A DNA stretch of 64,000 nucleotides, from positions 14,744,964 to 14,808,963 of the forward strand of contig NC_089729.1 of NCBI RefSeq assembly GCF_035083965.1. The letters run 5' to 3'. The first letter of the stretch is position 1. Each line of letters begins with the position of its first letter. Shown one piece after another: positions 10,161 through 23,130 of this stretch. The stretch is from Branchiostoma lanceolatum. Its lineage: Eukaryota; Chordata; Leptocardii; Amphioxiformes; Branchiostomatidae. The position numbers and the translations under genes were made by a program. The notes beneath the pieces are model-generated. The model was not told the DNA's origin. It ran no database searches and saw only the letters and a list, made by a program, of their open reading frames with translations.

Positions 10161-12689
10161 GAAACAATGCTAACAGCTATATGAGAAAAGGGTAGGTGTG
10201 ACATGTCGTTAAGTGTAATATAACTAGCTGCTGTCGCGCGCACCGCGTGCCTGTTGTGTTACGCCCGTATATAGATACGACACCACAGATTTTCATGATA
10301 TACAAATATGTACCAGGATGTAGCTATAGCACTTTTGTTACAAATCCACTCTTAAGAAGATTTAGAAATAGAGATGCAATGTACGACTTACCTTCAATGA
10401 ACTACGATTAAAAGAAGAACTAAATTACCATTTCTTAGTACATATTACAGGATTATCACATGGTATTCTATTGTCGTTTCAGTGCTTTTTTAAATGCAGT
10501 GAGATTTGATAACGGATTTACCGAAGAGATGAAATTTACGACTTACCTTCAATGATGCTCTTTGCAGAATGTTGGTATCAAAGCCGACGGTGTGTAAGCG
10601 TACACGTCTATCGCTGTCTCTCTCGAAAGAGACGGCGATTATTTGTGCGATAGCTAGAGCTGGCCCAGCATACAGGACGTACACTCGAGTGACCTGCAAA
10701 ACACGTCAACAAAAATCATACTCCTAATAATGTCGCTCGTCTGATGGATGTGGAAGGGCCTTTGATCTGCACGTGGAAAAAATTTCTTATAGTGCACATC
10801 TAATGAGTAATTTGAGCGTAAACAGGAAGCTCCATGTAGCCGAAAGGAGAAACCTTTTATTTTTCAGAAGAATGAGTTTCAGCACTTCGTTTGGTGAATT
10901 TGAGACGCTAATGAAAACGCGCGTCTTTAGAGAAATTACAAAGCAGGAGAAGTTTTTGAAAAGTTGAATTATCAAAGGGATGTCATTTCCTTGAACTAAA
11001 AGGCCAAGGAATATGCCTTCGGTTTTGCCACTATGGTTGAGGGGCCGTGGATGCATGTAGGTGAGTTGTGCTGCAAACAGCATAACTCAAGAAGCTGTGG
11101 CTGGATCTTCATTATTTCTAGTAGGCTGTTAGGTGTTAAAATGAACGAGGTTAAGTTTGATAATAGGCTTTCTAGTAGCTTCCTGCGGCACTGCAGTGGA
11201 ACTTGTATGTTTGTATGTATGCAAACCACATAATTTTGAGAAGCTGTGGGTAGATTTTTATGATATTTAGTAGGCGGGCAGGCGTTGCAAAGACAAAGGT
11301 CAACCTTGCTAATGGCCTTCTAGGGGCTTCCTACAGTACAGCAGGGGAACTTCAAAGTTATATGTCTCGTTTTCTGAAAGTGCCATGGTCGTTATTTCTA
11401 CATGGTAGATAACCATCGGGGCAGGGATTGATTGAGTAGTGTACATTTGGGCCTCCTTGTGCCTTTTTTGGAACTACAGTGGGCCTTTTTGTTGGAAACG
11501 TCGAAGGGGATAAGTCAAGCAGATGTTGATGAATTTTCATTGTTTGTGGGCAGGTAATAATTAACATGATGAAACGTAACCCCGTTGCAATGTACCATAC
11601 ATGCGAAGTGGACGTTTATTCGACTAGATCATCTGTTTGTCACCAGAAATGGGTAATAGATGGAAGTCTGGGCCGCTGCGTTCAATGATGGGATTTTCAT
11701 ATTCTTCCAAGCAGAGGTCTCGATCGAGAGGCCTAGGCGATTATGAACGTTTCTCACCCTCAACTCGAGAAAAGAACGTTTAAACTTAAGCATATGTAAC
11801 TGAAAAAGAGGGAACCTCGATAGATGTCAATTATACAAATCATCACTTGCATACTTCATGAAAAAATCTAATAACCCTATAATAGTAAACGAGAGAAATT
11901 TGATACTCGCGGTAAATCAATGGACTTTTTGTTGAAAAGTACGTGGATTCTTTGCATTGGATTTTGGTAAATCACCTGTAAAAATGTATCTTTATTTTCT
12001 AAATAGAAAGGCAAGTGCAATCATTTAGAGGCACTCTCGCTTCTAGTCGTAAATTGATCCAGAAAGCAGTTATTAGGTACAATTTTCGGAATCCTTTGGT
12101 AGTTGAAATGTATTCTTAAGACTTCTTTGGCTCCTAATGTCTTTTTGGGAAAGAATCCAAATGAACTGGTCACATACTGCTGAATAGCGTTGTAGCTAAT
12201 GCTCTGAAGAAAGTACGTATATATAACAATTTGTATGTTTTCCAGTGAAAACGTTTAGAAACTTTTAGGGAATTCAATTGAAATAGACTACGGTAAAAAA
12301 TACAGACTTATTCAATGCACGTCGGTATCACATAGTGCATACTCCTCCATTCTACACTTTCAGTGTTAATTATAAGGTATCTTTACGACATCCGGATCCT
12401 TCCTTCGCTTTTTACTCAGAAGATCTGCCAAAATTTGAGAAAGTGTGGTAAGTGTTATGGTCTGTCTTAAAGATGGTATCTACCATGTCTCAAGAAAAAT
12501 TGTCGGCGCACTTGCAAAGAGTTCAGAGCCTTTCCGAGCAGATTTTGTATATATAAAAGAAGATGAAAATTTCATTTCTTTAAACGTCTTTAAAATACAA
12601 TATGTTATTTGTAACTTGCCAGCGCGCTACAAAATAATGAGAAGATATCGCCTCTGGCATCTCCTTAGCTATATCGACTCTACTTGTAG
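10161..12689. other. Intergenic region with dispersed repeats, no gene seen
   Basis: Holds repeat R1 copy 2 (10190-10310), the second 105-bp block (10879-10985) and degenerate repeated units at 11060-11570 that share TAACTCAAGAAGCTGTGG- and AGTAGGCTGTTAGG-like words. A related unit lies at 13262-13400. Positions 11580-12690 show no recognisable content. Confidence 0.5.
11060..11570. repeat. Degenerate tandem repeat, about 170-bp units
   Basis: Two clear units (about 11070-11200 and 11225-11355) and a weaker third share the order: CATAA, AGAAGCTGTGG, TGGAT or TAGAT then TTCAT-like, TAGTAGGC, and a closing TCCT.C...CAG.GGAAC. A further dispersed relative is at 13262-13400 (GAAGCTATGGATGGATTATC). 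Confidence 0.55.
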
Positions 12690-13040
12690 CAATCAACAAA
12701 GTCACTTTGTATCCTGCTTGATGGGAACTACACCCGCCTACTCCGTGCTGCCTTCGACATTTCCTGGAGGAGCCACATAACAAACAGTGAGCTGTATGGT
12801 AACATGCCTCAGATTACTAAGGTTATTCGCAACCGTAGGTTGTCTCTGGCCGGCCATGTTATGCGCCACGAGGAAATGGCGGGTATGGTTCTCCTCTGGA
12901 AACCGAATGAAAAGCGTAGACGTGGTCGCCCGTCGTTGACACTTAAGAAAGAAATCGAAGAGGATGTTGGCCTTGAAGATGAGGAACTTCGATCTGTCTT
13001 GTGCGACAGGAACTTGTGGAAACACTTGTGTCACCTCTAA
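12690..13040 (+). pseudogene. Non-LTR retrotransposon reverse transcriptase, C-terminal fragment
   Basis: An open frame of 116 aa follows a stop at 12687. It carries the familiar C-terminal signature of LINE endonuclease/reverse-transcriptase polyproteins: LDGNYTRLLRAAFDISW, then ITNSELYGNMP, IRNRRLSLAGHVMRHEEM and RRRGRPSLTLKKEIEED. The polymerase and endonuclease domains are missing, so this is a 5'-truncated dead copy. After the stop, the sequence ends in GAACTGAACTGAACTG, a short (AACTG)n tail typical of a LINE 3' terminus. An ATG at 12804 is in frame but is not a functional start. Confidence 0.85.
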
Positions 13041-15737
13041 AAAGAGGATGAACTGAACTGAACTGTCGGCATGCTTGCAGAGGGTTTAAAGCCTTTCTGA
13101 GCAACATTTGTATGCAGAAGATGCCATTTTGGAGAAAAACTCTTGAAAGGCAGTGCAGTAATAAAATTTGACTAAAAACAGGACGTTACTCCTTTCTTCT
13201 TTAATCGTGAGTGTATACGTAGGTGCAAGATCCGTTAGAGCAAATTTTGCTTGTAAAGGTGTTTATGGCTCAATAGCATAATTTAAGAAGCTATGGATGG
13301 ATTATCATAATATTTGAGTTAAGTCATGACCAATCAAAAATGATTTGATTGTGGCCCCCTTAGTGGCTTTCATGGGCATTGCAGCGGAGGAATTGTTGCG
13401 AGGGATATTTCAATCATAATTTCGGATGGTGACGTAAAACCGATGAAACCGTGTATGAGGAGGCTTCATGCGTTAGCCTCATGCGACAAACTTGTGCTCT
13501 TGAAGAGGTTATTTTCCATAATATCAAGGGTTATATAAAAACATTCCACATGCTCAGACAAGAATATGAAAAAAAATCATCCGAATACTCAGACAAAACT
13601 TTGAAAATATTGCTATTTTCAGATAAAACTATAAAGAATACTACGAAGAATTCGCATACTCCGACAGAAATATTTAAAGAACATTCGTATACTCTGTAAC
13701 GATGCAAAACACTTGTCGAGCGGATCAGGATTGACTGGGTGTACTTGGATGAAAATTATGATAAGTTTCTTCTCAGTTGGAGAAGACAATTAAATGCAGC
13801 GACAACAACAATAAAACGCTTGAATAAGAATCAAACCTCAGGTTAAAAAGTCTTCCCATAAGATTGAATAAACCAAGGACATCACAAGTGTCTCCAAAGG
13901 CTACACTGAAATTGCTTTCTTTTCTCCTAGGCGCGACCCAATTGATTGCAGGCTTAATAGAAACGCTGTGTTTTCATGTGTTTAACAGACGGTATTCATG
14001 ACAAGCGGCTATTCATCAAGGCCGACAAACGTCTGCATACACGTACAGAATATTAACTAACTCTTTGAAATACGAGTTACTCTCACGTAGACACAATGCA
14101 AAGCAGCCTATAGGCGATTTAAGAGGTAAGCCTCATACTCATACCCAATGTCAGAGCTTTGCATGTATAATTAGACACTAGGTAGTGATACTTAGCAAAA
14201 GAAGACATGTTTTCATATGTCTTATGCCATGCTAAGGTATTGAGGTACTGTAACAATTGTGTGAATTCATTATTTCAATATTAATAGACGTTTCAAGAAA
14301 AGGGAAGAGGCACGCGTGAACTGTAGATTTAGATGAAGGTAATTGCATGTGTTTGATTGTTTGAATACCGTATTAAGCCCTTTTTAAACACGCACACACA
14401 CTCACACACATACGCACACACGCGCGGGCGCACTCGAAAACGTGACCTTCTCGGTGAAGGTAAAATGACAGGTCAGTCCAGCGACAACTTTGCAAATCAA
14501 TGAAAATATACGTCAAATGCAAAATTGCCTCATGACCTTCCCAAACGTGAAGTACTCTTTGTAATGACACATTTCATTTAGCAGACGCATGTTAAGTAGT
14601 GAGGTTACAATACTTACATGAATGGTTTTCACCAAATGGAAAAGCAGCCAAATGTCAGCAATGAGCACAGCGGTAACTTACTTGTAAGCTTCCGTGGCGC
14701 TGAAATCGGATTGGGTTTGCCAAAGGCCGCTTTGAATTAGACTTATTTTGTACCGCTTGATAAGATTGACTAAACTAGAGTTCGGCGACCCCATACCTTC
14801 GCCGAATGGTGGTAACTTGAATGAAAGATGTGTTTGAAAGGCGTGTTATGGATTGTATAATCAATATATGATGATGTTGACCTTCATTTAACTTCCGAAT
14901 GCAAGTATCAAATTACCGTCTTTTACAACTTTGAAATCATAGCATTTTCTCATCAATTGAGCAAATTATGTCCTTATTTATATAATTTATATATCAATCG
15001 GTTTTCCTCTCTATCATGTCACAGTTCTCAGTTCATATGTCTTGAAGCGCCATTGTGCCAAATCACTGCCCACATGTTGTCTGTTACTCTGTCCATATGG
15101 TGTATCGGAGTCCTCGTATATAGATATAGGTCGTCGTCCAAAACAATAGCACATTGAAAGGGAATTTCAACTTTTCCTCATTAATCATGTAAAGAAGGAC
15201 CTGATTTGCATAGAATGCATCCCATTATGTTAATCATCACTAATCGTTTCTATCTGCCCAAAACAATTCAGATCCACAAAAATCTGCCTGAGTTATCCAA
15301 AATCTAGATAAAAATGCCCTCTGTAGTACTAGTACCGTAGGAACCCCCGGAAGACCCATCGACGAGCTTGATCTTCATTTTCCCGACCCCAACAACCTAC
15401 TAAATTTCATCACGATCCATTTAATTTCTCTCAAGAAATGAGCATGAAATAAAAGAACAGCTATTGTAGCTGCTTAGTTCAAGCAAACTGAACTGAACTC
15501 AAGGGAACATTCCAAGTCACCTTACTCGTTCCACGTCAACTACGAGAGGCTTCATTATACTGGGGAAAATAGTAGTTGCTCATATGTCTAATGTTGTTCA
15601 TCTCAACAGTGCTCAGATAAGTCTTTGATGAATACAAGCTGTAAGGGTATATATGTAGGATATATACAGTGCAGCCAATAACAAAGACATATTGAATTCA
15701 ATGCCTCGTGTCTACACTCAATGGATTGTAACTTGAA
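13041..15737. other. Intergenic region, repeats only
   Basis: At 13500-13690 an ACTCAGACAAAACT-type degenerate minisatellite occurs. Positions 13500-14770 are paralogous to 21740-22650 (shared TGGCGCTGAAATC block near 14694 and 22583). A (CA)n tract lies at 14390-14425. Nothing coding is recognised. Confidence 0.5.
13500..13700. repeat. Degenerate ACTCAGACAAAACTATGAA minisatellite
   Basis: Words related to ACTCAGACAAAACTATGAA recur every 30-35 bp. The same array type appears at 21780-21890 and 24150-24310, in each case within larger paralogous segments. Confidence 0.65.
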
Positions 15738-17791
15738 ACTAGAAAGGCAACATTTGCGAGCAAATACAGCATGTTTAGCCATACTCCATACATGGACCAT
15801 TCTAAAATACTTGCACTAAAAATGAATCACCCCAGTCCAAAATTGAGTCTTCCAGTAGCACCTCAACACAATATGGACCAGTCCACAACCATATCCACTA
15901 ATTGATTAACAAATACACTTCTGCTAAAAAATGGACTTTTTCATAATCATTCCAGCTCAAAATTGAAAGAAATAATTAAAGAATCCTCCCCTTGCAAGAA
16001 TGGGATATTCCGTGCCATTTCCATGTAAACCAGTCGAAAAATATCCGCTGAAAGTTACACTCTTGCGCATAATCAACCCAGTTCAAAATTGAATTAAAAA
16101 AGATCAACCCCAGGGAAGAATGAAGTTTTCCATAGTATACATATGAAGATTTGACAGGAGACGAAGGAAATGACCAAAAACAACATATTTGAGTCAATTC
16201 CAAGTCACCGAGAGGGTTTTAATATATTTGTAATATGTTTGAACTATTTTGATTAAAAGAATGTCTAAGTCACAATAGTTCTAAAGTGTTCAAACAATTA
16301 GCATTGAAACTTATAACATGTTTGAACTTATTTCACATACGTTGGAAACATTTCGAACGTAACTACACAAAAATCTCTTTATTTAGATCAGTTTCAAACC
16401 ATCTATCCAAATGTTTCAATGTTCGAACAATTTGTAACAAAAGATTTTCACAATTGCCCTCAGAAACGAAGGTGCTAAGTCCTCCTGTGTGTTTCTGCCT
16501 ATTTTCGGTGGCCGCGCTAGACCACCAGCGGATTTGTTTTGACGGAGCGTCACCCGCGCGCGACGATGTACACTGTTCGGCACCGCTAATATCCGGCATT
16601 TTCCCGCTCCAAAACACTCCACAAGACCCACGTTTTTAGTGTTTTGCCTCTTGTGCAACACGATTCGATTTGCATTACTAACGGGACGAAAATGATAGAA
16701 AAAATTCACCCCGTCCCGGCGTCCGTCCCAAAAACATGAACGACATGAAAATATATTTTCTTACAGATTCAATCACGAAAATCAACAGCATGGGATTCCA
16801 AATTTTCGCAACGGCCGACCATTTATCATGGCTGAACTTCCTTCGAAGGCGTGCGATAGATAAACATTCCCGGCACATAATAGTCACTAGTACCAGACTA
16901 ACGCAAGCTCATGATGATAATAGGGAGAAAGTTTGTCAGTGAAGTTTGGCCACCAGAGGGTACATTCATTTAACGTTACAAGCTAGCGCAAAGGGGCGAA
17001 TCATTGACCTTACCGGGGACTGACTCTACTGGCCTAATCATTCCTTTTTTGCCGAATTCTACGATCCATACGCCCGTACGTAGGACATGTAGGAAGGCCT
17101 GGTGGTGGACGCTACACATCACGGGAGACGCGTGTTGACAGGAGTGTCGCGCCAGTCTGAGGAGAAACGATCTCCCGTGTTGTGTTGAAGAATTTGGAGT
17201 TTGAAAATATCTGGAATAACTAATGCTAGAATAAACATTCACAAAATCATTGCTTTAACTTGTTTTCTGTTATAAAATTTCCTAAACTGCAATTTAACCA
17301 CTGAGTTTAAGGGAACATGGTGTTTTCCCGATAATCACGTTAAATGTTTATGTCCGGTCTTTCCTCCTCGTAAGCAAACTTCTAGCTTGGCCAGGTGCAA
17401 GGCACTCGGGGTCAACGACCTGTAGGTCATATGTAGTATTGAAAGTGACAGAAGTGGCAAATATTGTCAAGAAAGCCCAAAAATAAATCGTTTTGAATAT
17501 ATGAATGCCAAAAATGGGAATGTAGTCCTTTAAATATTTGTTCAAGCCACATATACAGCAAATTTCAGGTCATTCGGTTGAAATACCAGGGCGCAGGAGG
17601 CCAAGATATGCTAAAAATAGCCTAAAAACCTCGATAAAATCACTTTCAAGGTCAATATCAAAACAAGGAAAAGAACGCACATTGGTTTTTGCCTACATTA
17701 CCTCTGTACCAAATTTCAGGTCATTTGGTCAAAAAATGACAGAGATGAATCCATTTGAAGATTTGACAGGAGAAGAAGAAGAAGAAGAAAC
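15738..17791. repeat. 2.1-kb tandem array, unit A
   Basis: The unit starts at ACTAGAAAGGCAACATTTG and ends in a short (GAA)n run. It is very similar to unit B throughout. The middle (about 16450-17200) is GC-richer, with CGCGCGCGACGATG. It encodes nothing I can recognise on either strand. Unit A lacks a block of about 97 bp that unit B has after 19218. Confidence 0.85.
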
Positions 17792-20007
17792 ACTAGAAAG
17801 GCAACATTTGCGAGCAAATACAGCATGTTTAGCCATACTCCTCGCCATGCAAAAAATGGACTCTCCCAAAATAACAATGGACCATTCTAAAATACTTGCA
17901 CTAAAAAAATGAATCACCCCAGTCCAAAATTGAGTCTTCCAGTAGCACCTCAACACAATATGGACCAGTCCACAACCATATCCACTAATTGATTAACAAA
18001 TACACTTCTGCTAAAAAATGGACTTTTTCATAATCATTCCAGCTCAAAATTGAAAGAAATAATTAAAGAATCCTCCCCTTGCATGAATGGGATATTCCGT
18101 GCCATTTCCATGTAAACCAGTCGAAAAATATCCGCTGAAAATTACACTCTTGCGCATAATCAACCCAATTCAAAATTGAATTAAAAAAGATCAACCCCAG
18201 GGAAGAATGAAGTTTTCCATAGTATACATATGAAGATTTGACAGGAGACGAAGGAAATGACCAAAAACAACATATTTGAGTCAATTCAAAGTCACCGAGA
18301 GGGTTTTAATATAATATTTGTAATATGTTTGAACTATTTTGATTAAAAGAATGTCTAAGTCACAATAGTTCTTAAGTGTTCAAACAATTAGAATTGAAAC
18401 TTATAACATGTTTGAACTTATTTCACATACGTTGGAAACATTTCGAACGTAACTACACAAAAATCTCTTTATTTAGAACAGTTTCAAACCATCTATCCAA
18501 ATGTTTCAATGTTCTAACAATTTGTAACAAAAGATTTTCACAATTGCCCTCATAAACGAAGGTGTTAAGTCCTCCTGTGTGTTTCTGCCTATTTTCGGTG
18601 GCCGCGCTAGACCACCAGCGGATTTGTTTTGACGGAGCGTCACCCGCGCGCGACGATGTACACTGTTCGGCACCGCTAATATCCGGCATTTTCCCGCTCC
18701 AAAACACTCCACAAGACCCACGTTTTTAGTGTTTTGCCTCTTGTGCAACACGATTCGATTTGCATTACTAACGGGACGAAAATGATAGAAAAAATTCACC
18801 CCGTCCCGGCGTCCGTCCCAAAAACATGAACGACATGAAAATATATTTTCTTACAGATTCAATCACGAAAATCAACAGCATGGGATTCCAAATTTTCGCA
18901 ACGGCCGACCATTTATCATGGTTGAACTTCCTTCCAAGGCGTGCGATAGATAAACATTCCCGGCACATAATAGTCACTAGTACCAGACTAACGCAAGCTC
19001 ATGATGATAATAGGGAGAAAGTTTGTCAGTGAAGTTGAGGGTACATTCATTTAACGTTACAAGCTAGCACAAAGGGGCGAATCATTGACCTTACCGGGGA
19101 CTGACTCTACTGGCCTAATCATTCCTTTTTTGCCGAATTCTACGATCCATACGCCCGTACGTAGGACATGTAGGAAGGCCTGGTGGTGGACGCTACACAT
19201 CACGGGAGACGCGTGTTGGTCCGAGACAGACAGCGGCGTGCTTTCGATCGCGTAGCGGCGACGCACCGCTGCGACAACGTGCGGGACCACAGAGAGAGAT
19301 CATCAATCAATTTTGACAGGAGTGTCGCGCCAGTCTGAGGAGAAACGATCTCCCGTGTTGTGTTGAAGAATTTGGAATAACTAATGCTAGAATAAACATT
19401 CACAAAATCATTGATTTAACTTGTTTTCTGTTATAAAATTTCCTAAACTGCAATTTAACCACTGAGTTTAAGGGAACATGGTGTTTTCCCGATAATCACG
19501 TTAAATGTTTATGTCCGGTCTTTCCTCCTCGTAAGCAAACTTCCAGCTTGGCCAGGTGCAAGGCACTAGGGGTCAATGACCTGTAGGTCATATGTAGTAT
19601 TGAAAGTGACAGAAGTGGCAAATATTGTCAAGAAAGCCCAAAATAAATCGTTTTGAATATATATATGCCAAAAATGGGAATGTAGTCCTTTAAATATTTG
19701 TTCAAGCCACATATACAGCAAATTTCAGGTCATTCGGTTGAAATACCAGGGCGCAGGAGGCCAAGATATGCTAAAAATAGCCTAAAAACCTCAATAAAAT
19801 CACTTTCAAGGTCAATATCAAAAAAAGGAAAAGAACGCACATTGGTTTTTGCCTACATTACCTCTGTACCAAATTTCAGGTCATTTGGTCAAAAAATGAC
19901 AGAGATGAATCGATTTGAAGATTTGACAGGAGAAGAAGAAGAAGAAGAAGAAGAAGAAGAAACATGAGAGAAAACAATATGTTTAGCCATACTTATGGCT
20001 AAACATA
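17792..20007. repeat. 2.1-kb tandem array, unit B
   Basis: Near-identical to unit A, with three main differences: about 97 extra bases at 19219-19316, a longer (GAA)n tail (19930-19962), and a 44-bp terminal module (19964-20007) containing the palindrome TATGTTTAGCCATA/TGGCTAAACATA. Short deletions near 17180 and 16947 of unit A separate the two copies. Confidence 0.85.
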
Positions 20008-21359
20008 ACTAGAAAGGCAACATTTGCGAGCAAATACAGCATGTTTAGCCATGCTCCTCGCCATGCAAAAAATGGACTCCCAAAATAACAATGGACCATT
20101 CTAGAATACTTCCACTAAAAAAATGGATCAAACTTGAGTTTAAAAACAATTATCAGTCTCTCCATACAGGAGTGGAGTCTTCCAGTAGCACCTCAACACA
20201 ATATGGACCAGTCCAAAACCATATCCACTTATTAATTAACAAATACACTTCTGCTAACAAATGGACTTTTTCATAATCATTCCAGCTCAAAATTGAAATA
20301 AATAATTACAGAATCCTCCCCTTGCAAGAATGGGATATTCCGTGCCATCTCCATGTAAACTAGACCAGTGGAAAAATATCCGCTGAAAATTACACTCTTG
20401 CGCATATAATCAACCCAGTTCAAAATTGAATTAAAAAAGATCAACCCCAGGGAAGAATGAAGTTTTCCATAGTATACATAATGATATATATGGAGATTTG
20501 ACAGGAGAAGAAGGAAATGACCAAAAATGGGTGAAATATAAAAATGTGACACCCCTTTGTTTGAATGCATGATTCAATAGTATACACTTTGGGTTGAAAA
20601 TAACGAAACCAAAAAATTCTTTGTTTAAAAAATCGTTTTGAAAGGCTGTATGGCAAACATTTGAATGAGGGCCTGTGTACATGCCAAATTTCACATTATC
20701 TTGGTTTAATACATATAGGAACTGGAGATGTGTATCTTTAAAAAAAAAGAGTGAACAAAGCCAATCACATGTCCTAGGAATTCCCATACCATATTTGGCA
20801 TGAATACTAGCCTACACCTGCGCCATGTAATTAGATTAACTCAATTGACCAATCAGGTGGTCGCAAGGCTCACAGGCATGCAAGGCCAGGTGCAAGGCAC
20901 TAGGGGTCAATGACCTGTAGGTCATATGTAGTATGTGACAGAAGTGGCAAATATTGTCAAGAAAGCCCAAAATAAATCGTTTTGAATATATGTATGCCGA
21001 AAATGGGAATGTAGTCCTTTAAATATTTGTTCAAGCCACATATACAGCAAATTTCAGGTCATTCGGTTGAAATACCAGGGCGCAGGAGGCCAAGATATGC
21101 TAAAAATAGCCTAAAAACCTCAATAAAATCACTTTCAAGGTCAATATCAAAACAAGGAAAAGAACGCACATTGGTTTTTGCCTACATTACCTCTGTACCA
21201 AATTTCAGGTCATTTGGTCAAAAAATGACAGAGATGAATCCATTTGAAGATTTGACAGGAGGAGAAGAAACATGAGAGAAAACAATATGTTTAGCCATAC
21301 TTATGGCTAAACATAATGAGAGAAAACAATATGTTTAGCCATACTTATGGCTAAACATA
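20008..21359. repeat. 2.1-kb tandem array, unit C (core replaced)
   Basis: Unit C matches A and B at its left end (20008-20520) and right end (about 20885-21271). The central 1.2 kb is replaced by about 365 bp of unrelated sequence. It ends in two direct copies of the 44-bp palindrome module (21272-21315 and 21316-21359). Confidence 0.8.
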
Positions 21360-22650
21360 AGAAGACATAGTGAACATATTAGGTGATACCCTTAAAACTT
21401 GTATTCTTCAAGTCCCTTACAACTTGTATTCTTCAAGTTGCTCTTACAAGAGTTATGCTGGAACCGCTGAGATGAACAGCAATGTGAGAACCTAATATTT
21501 TCCCAATTATAATGAAGCCTCCAGTAGTTGTCGTGGATCGAGCAAGGTGATCTTGAATCTACTACAGGCAATTATGGAAAACGAGCAAATACATGGTGAA
21601 GTACGCAGTGGTTAGTGTAATGATAAGATTTTGTAAACAACAATGTGTGTGTGAAGTATTTTCTAAACTATTCTGTTGATCTCAAATGTTAGAATAATCT
21701 TGTACTCAGGCAAAACTATAAGTACCATAACAGAGAGGCTCATATGCTTGTGAAGCGAATACTTTCCATAATATCAAGTATTATAGAAAATATTTACATG
21801 AATATTCAAATGCTCAGACAAAACTATGAAAAATGATTCTTATATTTAGACAAAACTATGAAGAAAACAGTATGCTTAGCCAAAAACGAAGAGTGACAAG
21901 CGAAAATAAATCAGCGCTATTTATCCCAAATGCTTCCACCGGCATTTTTGTGTTCCTTGGTGAGCGCACACATGCATGAACCAAGGACGTTCAATGAGCA
22001 CAAACTGATAGGTTAAGAAATTATAATGCATTGACACCTGGGCAGGTCCACGTTTCAGATTCCCGTGAATAGTAAAAAAAAAAAAAAAGTTGAAATGATT
22101 TCCACATGTGTCCGAGGCAAAGGACACCCTAAAAAAAACTCTGAAAAAGGCATTCGTATACTCGTACAAGACTGTAAAAAATGGATTGGTATACTAAGAC
22201 AAATACTATTACATATATACATGTAACACCATCGTATTTTTATGCCAATGAATCATTTGGCGGCTGTTTAACATGTTTTCAAGCAAATTCTATAACGATA
22301 AGCATCGTGGTCTTAATAAGACAAATGGGAGATCAGACTAGTGATAATTTTATGAAGCAAAGAAGATGTAAGTCAAAGGCAAAAGTGCCGCACCCCATTT
22401 CTCCAACATTAAATACTGTATGCACGTTATAAAGTAACAAATCATTTACCAGTCGCATGCAAAGTGGTGAAAGTGTACTTACTAGTACATGTACTTCTAT
22501 AAGCGATGAAGTGTTGTCACCAAACACAAAAGACGCACAAATGTCATCGATAAGCGCAGCAATGACTTAGTTCTAAGCTTCCATGGCGCTGAAATCAGAT
22601 TTGGTTCACCAAAGGTTGTATTGAAATAGAATGATCTTTTGCCCTTTAAT

Positions 22651-22806
22651 AAGATCGACTTTTATCTTACGTTTATGTAACGTCGGGTGCAATGGCCTGT
22701 TGTTCGTTTTGCCTTCGGAAGGTTGTATAAGATTGACTTTTATCTTATGTTTATGTAACGTCGGGTGCAGTGGTTCCTTGTTCGTTTTTCCTTCGGAAGG
22801 TTGGAG
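22651..22806 (+). repeat. 78-bp direct duplication
   Basis: Two adjacent copies beginning AAGATCGACTTTTATCTTA and AAGATTGACTTTTATCTTA, each containing GTTTATGTAACGTCGGGTGC and closing with CCTTCGGAAGGTTG. Period 78 bp. Confidence 0.85.
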
Positions 22807-22934
22807 TTTAAAACCCAGTCATAGCAAAGACTCACTCCTCTGAAAATGAGGCATATTGACCACAATCCACTACCAGCGAACTATAGTACCCTGTTGCAGT
22901 AGTCTGTGTGACGCAAAGGAGCTAAACACGGAGC

Positions 22935-23130
22935 GCACCACCCTTATTCACCAACAGGTGTGAAAAGGATGTAACGTTTGAAGAAAGCATCCACGTAGAT
23001 GGTTTCTACACAACTCTTTGAAAGAGTTTCATCCAACATGGCTACAAAAACAATTTTCATATATATATACGTGGATATATAGTTCAAACTTTACATCTTT
23101 TCCGCACCTTTTGGTGAACAGGGTTGGTGC
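22935..23130. mobile_element. MITE-like element, 196 bp
   Basis: The left end GCACCACCCTTATTCACCAA and the right end TTGGTGAACAGGGTTGGTGC are inverted repeats. The arms extend about 48 bp (through GATGTAACGTTTGAA on the left) with roughly 80% match. The interior has further self-complementarity. A target duplication was not found. Confidence 0.7.

Noticed and set aside
12445-12780. A 111-aa frame upstream of the LINE fragment as a host gene
   Set aside because: Different frame from the reverse-transcriptase remnant that overlaps it, no recognisable domain, and no splice context.
16286-18977. Duplicated frames of 69-117 aa in the 2.1-kb array (e.g. around 16736 and 18826)
   Set aside because: Present in both units only because the DNA is nearly identical. 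No domain, no splice context, and no codon-pattern evidence of coding.
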